This document shows positions 11,606 through 14,533 of a stretch of 14,533 bases of DNA, one piece after another. A program made the translations under genes and the position numbers. This DNA comes from Baffinella frigidus. Taxonomy: Eukaryota > Cryptophyceae > Cryptomonadales > Baffinellaceae. Each line of letters starts with the position of its first letter. Positions within the stretch are counted from its first letter, which is position 1. The notes beneath the pieces were generated by a model that worked only from the letters and a program-made list of their open reading frames with translations, did no database searches and was not told the origin of the DNA. The DNA lies in the NCBI GenBank assembly GCA_026770585.1, contig MU646548.1:365889-380421 (forward strand), read 5' to 3'.

Positions 11606-11782
11606 GCAACACCCTCTACCCAAAAGCAACACCCTCTACCCAAAAGCAACGCCCTCTACCTAAAAGCTCTTTAACACCCTCTACCCAAAAGCAACACCCT
11701 CTACCTAAAGCTCTGCCGCACCCTCTGCCCAAACGCACCGTCGTCTCTCTAACACTCTAGAGATAACACCCTCTGTCGAAAC
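11606..11782 (+). repeat. GCAACACCCTCTACCCAAAA tandem array
   Basis: The 20-bp unit is perfect at first (11606, 11626), then lengthens with AGCTCT insertions and decays (CACCCTCTGCCC, AACACCCTCTGTCG). Confidence 0.85.
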
Positions 11783-11962
11783 ACGTGAGGCTCAACCAGC
11801 AAACGTGCCCCCACAACCCATGTTTCGGAACGCTCACTCCCAACGCACTCTGGAGCGTGTTTATCTAGCATTCACACTTGCGCAAAGGCAGTCACGAACA
11901 CCGCCCGTGTTGGTTACCAAGGGTTTGAACGCCGTGTTTGGTAGGTAGCCACTCAAACGACT
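11783..11962. other. No gene recognised
   Basis: Unique-looking, moderate GC. I see no island, repeat family or credible frame. Confidence 0.4.
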
Positions 11963-12290
11963 ACAGAGAACACTTTCGAACCGGAATCGGGTCCTTCCTC
12001 AAGTTGCATTGGAATTGGTCACGTCACACCCGGATATCCGGGGACAATGGCGACGCGTGGCCTTTTGAGCAGGATAGCGACCTGAGATGTAGATGAAAAA
12101 CCCCTCTGCAAGAATACTGTGGAGCGTTACTGTGTTTTGGAAGGGTTTGAAAGATGAAAACGCGCCTTTTGACAGGTTTTGGAATGTGAAAACGCGCCTT
12201 TTTGCAGGTTTTGAAAGCTGAAAATGAACATTTTGGCAGATTATGGAAGCTGCAACACACGGTCGCGTCCGTGTCCACGTCCCAAAACGG
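11963..12290 (+). repeat. Dispersed repeat R, copy 2, with an exact 32-bp tandem repeat
   Basis: It aligns with 4646-4885: GAACACTTTCGAAC, GGAATTGGTCACGTC, CCCGGATATCCGGGG, GGAAGCTGCAACACACGGTC. It contains three consecutive 32-bp units at 12149-12180, 12181-12212 and 12213-12244 (consensus GAAAG.TGAAAACGCGCCTT then TTGCAGGTTTT), with the shared tail starting exactly one period later at 12245. Confidence 0.8.
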
Positions 12291-12297
12291 TGCCCAA

Positions 12298-12645
12298 CAC
12301 CCTAAACCCCAAACCCCAAACCCCAAACCCTAAACCCTAAACCCTAAACCCTGCAACCTAAACCCTGAACCCTACACCCTAGACCCTAAAAACTAAACCC
12401 TCAATCCTAATCCCTAATTCCTAAACACTAAACCCTAGACCATAAACCCTGAACACTAAACCTTGAACCCTGAGCCCTGAACCCTAAACTCTCAACCCTA
12501 AATCCTAAACCCTAAACCCTACACCCTTAAACCTAAAGTTCAAACCCTAAACCCTCACCCTAAACCCTAATTCGTAAACCCTACAACCTAAACCCTACAT
12601 CCTACAACCGAAACCCGAAACCCTGAACTCTGAAGCCTGAAACCT
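12298..12645 (+). repeat. Telomere-like array
   Basis: CCCCAAA and CCCTAAA units followed by degenerate variants, including CCTACAACC and AACCCGAAACCC near the end. Confidence 0.88.
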
Positions 12646-12689
12646 TGGCGCCGACATGAGAACCAAGACCGCCACCCCTAGGACCTAAT

Positions 12690-12835
12690 CCGGGGGCATG
12701 GTCAATTTAAAAAAAAGTAAATCCCTATTTGTTCAGAGGAGTTGGACGTTGGTTAATTAGGGCCCTAAGTAAATTTAATCAGGGCCAGAATCCGGTACGA
12801 TAGGCCATTTTCTTTTAAATTAAACACGTTCCCGG
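12690..12835. mobile_element. MITE-like element with CCGGG ends
   Basis: CCGGGGGCATGGTCAATTTA with AAAAAAAGTAAAT on the left pairs imperfectly with GGCCATTTTCTTTTAAATTA and AACACGTTCCCGG on the right. AT flanks both ends. Like the GGGGAAAC family it starts (T)CCGGG, but the inner sequence is unrelated. Confidence 0.65.
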
Positions 12836-12881
12836 ATGAGACGACCATCGATACTCCCGAAGAAACCCCTCTTAGAATGCC

Positions 12882-12900
12882 AGCAAGGTGGTGCGTGTGT
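12882..12900 (+). other. Isolated AAGGTGGTGCG word of the 5.6-6.3 kb units
   Basis: AGCAAGGTGGTGCGTGTGTT matches CACAAGGTGGTGCGCGTGGT of the DHLHKVVR islands. It may be a remnant. Confidence 0.3.
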
Positions 12901-12919
12901 TATCAAGGCCATGTATCGT

Positions 12920-13005
12920 GTGACATATATGTACGATGTGATATATGTGTACCATGTGATACATATACGTACATTGTTATATATGTGTGTACCGTGATAT
13001 ATGTC
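12920..13005 (+). repeat. GTGATATATGTGTACCAT tandem repeat, about 18 bp
   Basis: Units start at 12920, 12938, 12956, 12976 and 12994 (lengths 18, 18, 20, 18 and a partial). AT-rich and likely to melt easily. Confidence 0.8.
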
Positions 13006-13023
13006 AGGCTACGGGATCTTCCG

Positions 13024-13385
13024 GGATGTGCGAAAACCCGAAAACCCGAAACCCAAAAACCCGAAAACCCGAAAACCCGAAAACCCGAAAACCGAAAACC
13101 CGAAAACCGAAAGGCCGAAAACCCGAAACCCGAAACACCGAAACCCGAAACACCGAAACACCGAAACCCGAAACCCGAAAACTGAAAACCCAAAACCCGA
13201 AGCGCCGAAACTCCGAAACCCGAAAAACCGAAACACCGAAACCCGAAACCCCGAAACCCCGAAACTCGAGACCCTGACCCCGAAACCCGAAACCCGAAAC
13301 CCTGAAACCCGAAAACCCGAGACCCGAAACTCCGAAACCCGAAACCCGAAACCCCGAAACCCCGAAACCCGAGACCCGAAAACCT
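13024..13385 (+). repeat. AAACCCG / AAAACCCG array
   Basis: About 360 bp of 7- and 8-bp units with CACCG, CTCCG and CCCCG variants. It is the largest array of this variant; the minus-strand FGFRVSGF-type frames are translations of it. Confidence 0.92.
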
Positions 13386-13390
13386 TCAGG

Positions 13391-13685
13391 GCTGCGTTGG
13401 AAGCAAACGGGTGGGTGCTGGAGATAGAGCGCCACAAGGGAGGGCACGCGACGATACCCTGCACCTCAAATCGACAGTGGACTAACTCGGTTTGGGACTA
13501 ATCAGTACTAATCCGCGGAAGGATTCCGGCCGGTTTGTACCAGGAATAATAGGAAGACGCACCGGTGTGTACCAGGGATAATAGGAAGACGCAGTTGATT
13601 TGATGTGCGGGGTATCGTCGCGTGGCCGCAGGGGCGCGCTGGAAGCAAACGGGTGGGTGCTGGAGACCGAGCGCCGCAAGGGGGG
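13391..13685 (+). repeat. Duplicated block with inverted and tandem parts
   Basis: TGGAAGCAAACGGGTGGGTG with CTGGAGA..GAGCGCC.CAAGG occurs at 13391-13440 and 13634-13685. CACGCGACGATACCCTGCAC (13445-13464) is the near inverse of GTGCGGGGTATCGTCGCGTG at 13604-13623. CGGTTTGTACCAGGAATAAT then AGGAAGACGC (13531-13560) is repeated 32 bp later at 13563-13592. Confidence 0.8.
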
Positions 13686-13866
13686 TAAACCCTAATCCTA
13701 AACACTAAACCCTTAACCCTAAACCCTAAACCATAACCCCGAAACCCGAAACCCGAAACCCGAAATCCCAAACCCCAAACTCCAAACCCCAAACCCTAAA
13801 CCTTAAACCCTAAATCCTAAACCCTAAACCCTAAATCCTAAACCCTAAACCCTAAACCCTAAACCA
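13686..13866 (+). repeat. Telomere-like array ending in AACCAG
   Basis: CCCTAAA units with a short AAACCCG stretch (13738-13764). The last unit ends CCCTAAACCAG directly at the island at 13868. Confidence 0.9.
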
Positions 13867-13867
13867 G

Positions 13868-13921
13868 GGCACGCGTACATCTCGGCGGAAGATCTTGCTG
13901 TCATGGCTGGCGTCCTGGCAG
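13868..13921 (+). CDS. AEDLAVMAG-family exon-like island, copy 1 (54 nt)
   Basis: Bounded by CTAAACCAG and GTCCCCTC. Read in phase 1 it gives HAYISAEDLAVMAGVLAG when the final G borrows GT-side bases. The 54 nt are a multiple of three with symmetric 1-1 phase, the class that can be duplicated or skipped without a frameshift. Silent or conservative differences from the other copies (GCG/GCA, CTT/CTG, D/E) favour coding ancestry. Confidence 0.45.
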
Positions 13922-13974
13922 GTCCCCTCTCCTCTCCTCAACCAACTAACTAACCAAGTAAGTAAGTAAGTAAG

Positions 13975-14005
<31 letters not shown>

Positions 14006-14142
14006 ATCACTAACTAGGTAACTAACTAACTCACTAACTAAATACGGGCCAACTAAGTACCTACCTAACCAACTACCTAACTAACTACCTACCTACCTAC
14101 CTACCTACCTACCTAACTAACTAATTAACTAACTAACTAACA
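13922..14142 (+). repeat. CTAA tetranucleotide array, block 1
   Basis: CTCTCCTCTCC, AAGTAAGTAAG, then (CTAA)n and (CTAC)n with CTAC-rich parts at about 14080-14115. It lies between island copies 1 and 2. CTAAC repeated in this way iterates the common branch-point consensus. Confidence 0.9.
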
Positions 14143-14194
14143 CACGTCTACATCCCGGCAGAAGATCTGGCTGTCATGGCTGGCCTGCTGGCAG
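14143..14194 (+). CDS. AEDLAVMAG-family exon-like island, copy 2
   Basis: It reads HVYIPAEDLAVMAGLLAG and is followed by GTCACACATAACAG. The upstream CTAACACAC has no AG, so a canonical acceptor is missing unless one lies within. It aligns with copy 1 without gaps over 52 nt, then both sides become (CTAA)n. Confidence 0.42.
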
Positions 14195-14248
14195 GTCACA
14201 CATAACAGTAAATCACTAACTAAAGAAAGAAAGAAATAAATAAAAATG

Positions 14249-14282
<34 letters not shown>

Positions 14283-14349
14283 GGTAACTAACGAACTAAC
14301 TAACTAACTAACTAACTAATTAACTAGATAGGTAACAAACTAACTAACC
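14195..14349 (+). repeat. CTAA tetranucleotide array, block 2
   Basis: After GTCACACATAACAG and AAAGAAAGAAATAAATAAA come (CTAA)n units up to the third island. Confidence 0.9.
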
Positions 14350-14386
14350 GCCGAAGAGCTTGCTTTCATGGCTGGCGTCCTGGCAG
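14350..14386 (+). CDS. AEDLAVMAG-family exon-like island, copy 3 (shortened)
   Basis: It reads AEELAFMAGVLAG and is followed by GTCACACATAATAG, the same donor-side word as copy 2. The first five codons of the family are lost to the CTAA array. GAT/GAG (D/E) and GCG/GCC are conservative or silent. Confidence 0.4.
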
Positions 14387-14457
14387 GTCACACATAATAG
14401 TGAGATATATCATTCGAAATCACCTCTTCCCCCCCCTCTGATCAAGTTCATTAGATA

Positions 14458-14533
14458 CCTCTCTCTCTCTCTCTCACTGGGTGTTGCAGAGTGCCTGGGC
14501 TCTCTCTCACACTCTCTCTCTCTCTCTCCCCCC
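14458..14533 (+). repeat. CT microsatellite with an acceptor-like GTTGCAG
   Basis: (CT)n flanks CTCACTGGGTGTTGCAG (about 14474-14490) and AGTGCCTGGG. It is a typical 3-prime splice-site arrangement, but the downstream part is CT repeat up to the window end. Confidence 0.7.

Noticed and set aside
13001-13501. 166-codon + frame and similar minus frames at 13.0-13.5 kb
   Set aside because: They are translations of AAAACCCG repeats.
1-14533. CRISPR array, tRNA or rRNA genes, spliced-leader sequence
   Set aside because: No regular repeat-spacer pattern, no tRNA-like A/B box pair or rRNA core, and no known spliced-leader word were seen by eye on either strand.

Overview
The window looks like nuclear DNA of a eukaryote, most likely a protist or alga with a plant-type telomere repeat. 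It holds many arrays of degenerate CCCTAAA heptamers, always with the C-rich strand on +, plus dense microsatellites, many short inverted-repeat elements, and no long open reading frame with a recognisable protein family. The species cannot be told from the sequence. I see no bacterial operon, rRNA, tRNA, CRISPR array or recognisable transposase. Most long open frames are translations of simple repeats.

Layout. 1-450: telomere-like start, a duplicated segment and one weak ORF. 450-1650: a TATA-like site, a foldback, AT-rich repeats and a MITE-like element. 1655-2535: telomere-like heptamer arrays interrupted by short exon-like islands. 2544-3960: two families of exon-like islands separated by CT tracts and short intron-like spacers, one of which holds a perfect 29-bp foldback. 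3567-5100: MITE-like families, including one copy (4921-5083) with matching ends and a 12-bp flanking direct repeat. 5260-5490: GA-rich microsatellite. 5603-6345: four tandem units of about 215 bp. 6390-7060: (CTT)n tracts with a conserved flank. 7130-7680: three foldbacks. 8097-9206: telomere-like arrays around three 23-nt exon-like islands. 9212-9700: three copies of a 60-64-nt island. 10100-10860: more foldback copies. 10920-12640: arrays, tandem repeats and a second copy of a 4.65-kb-region repeat. 12690-13865: a MITE-like element, AAAACCCG array, a duplicated block and a last telomere-like array. 13868-14533: three copies of an exon-like island inside (CTAA)n, ending in CT repeats.

The main hidden structure is a set of short islands, each duplicated 2-4 times, bounded by AG on the left and/or GT on the right. 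Within families they match over tens of bases and then diverge abruptly into unrelated simple repeats. In the best cases differences between copies sit at codon third positions or keep island length. I read them as duplicated micro-exon cassettes (live, alternative or fossil) whose introns have filled with telomere-like heptamers, CT/CTT tracts, CTAA arrays and foldback elements. This is inference: no transcript, homologue search or statistical test was available. Several island lengths are not multiples of three, so tandem copies of those could not all be spliced together in frame.
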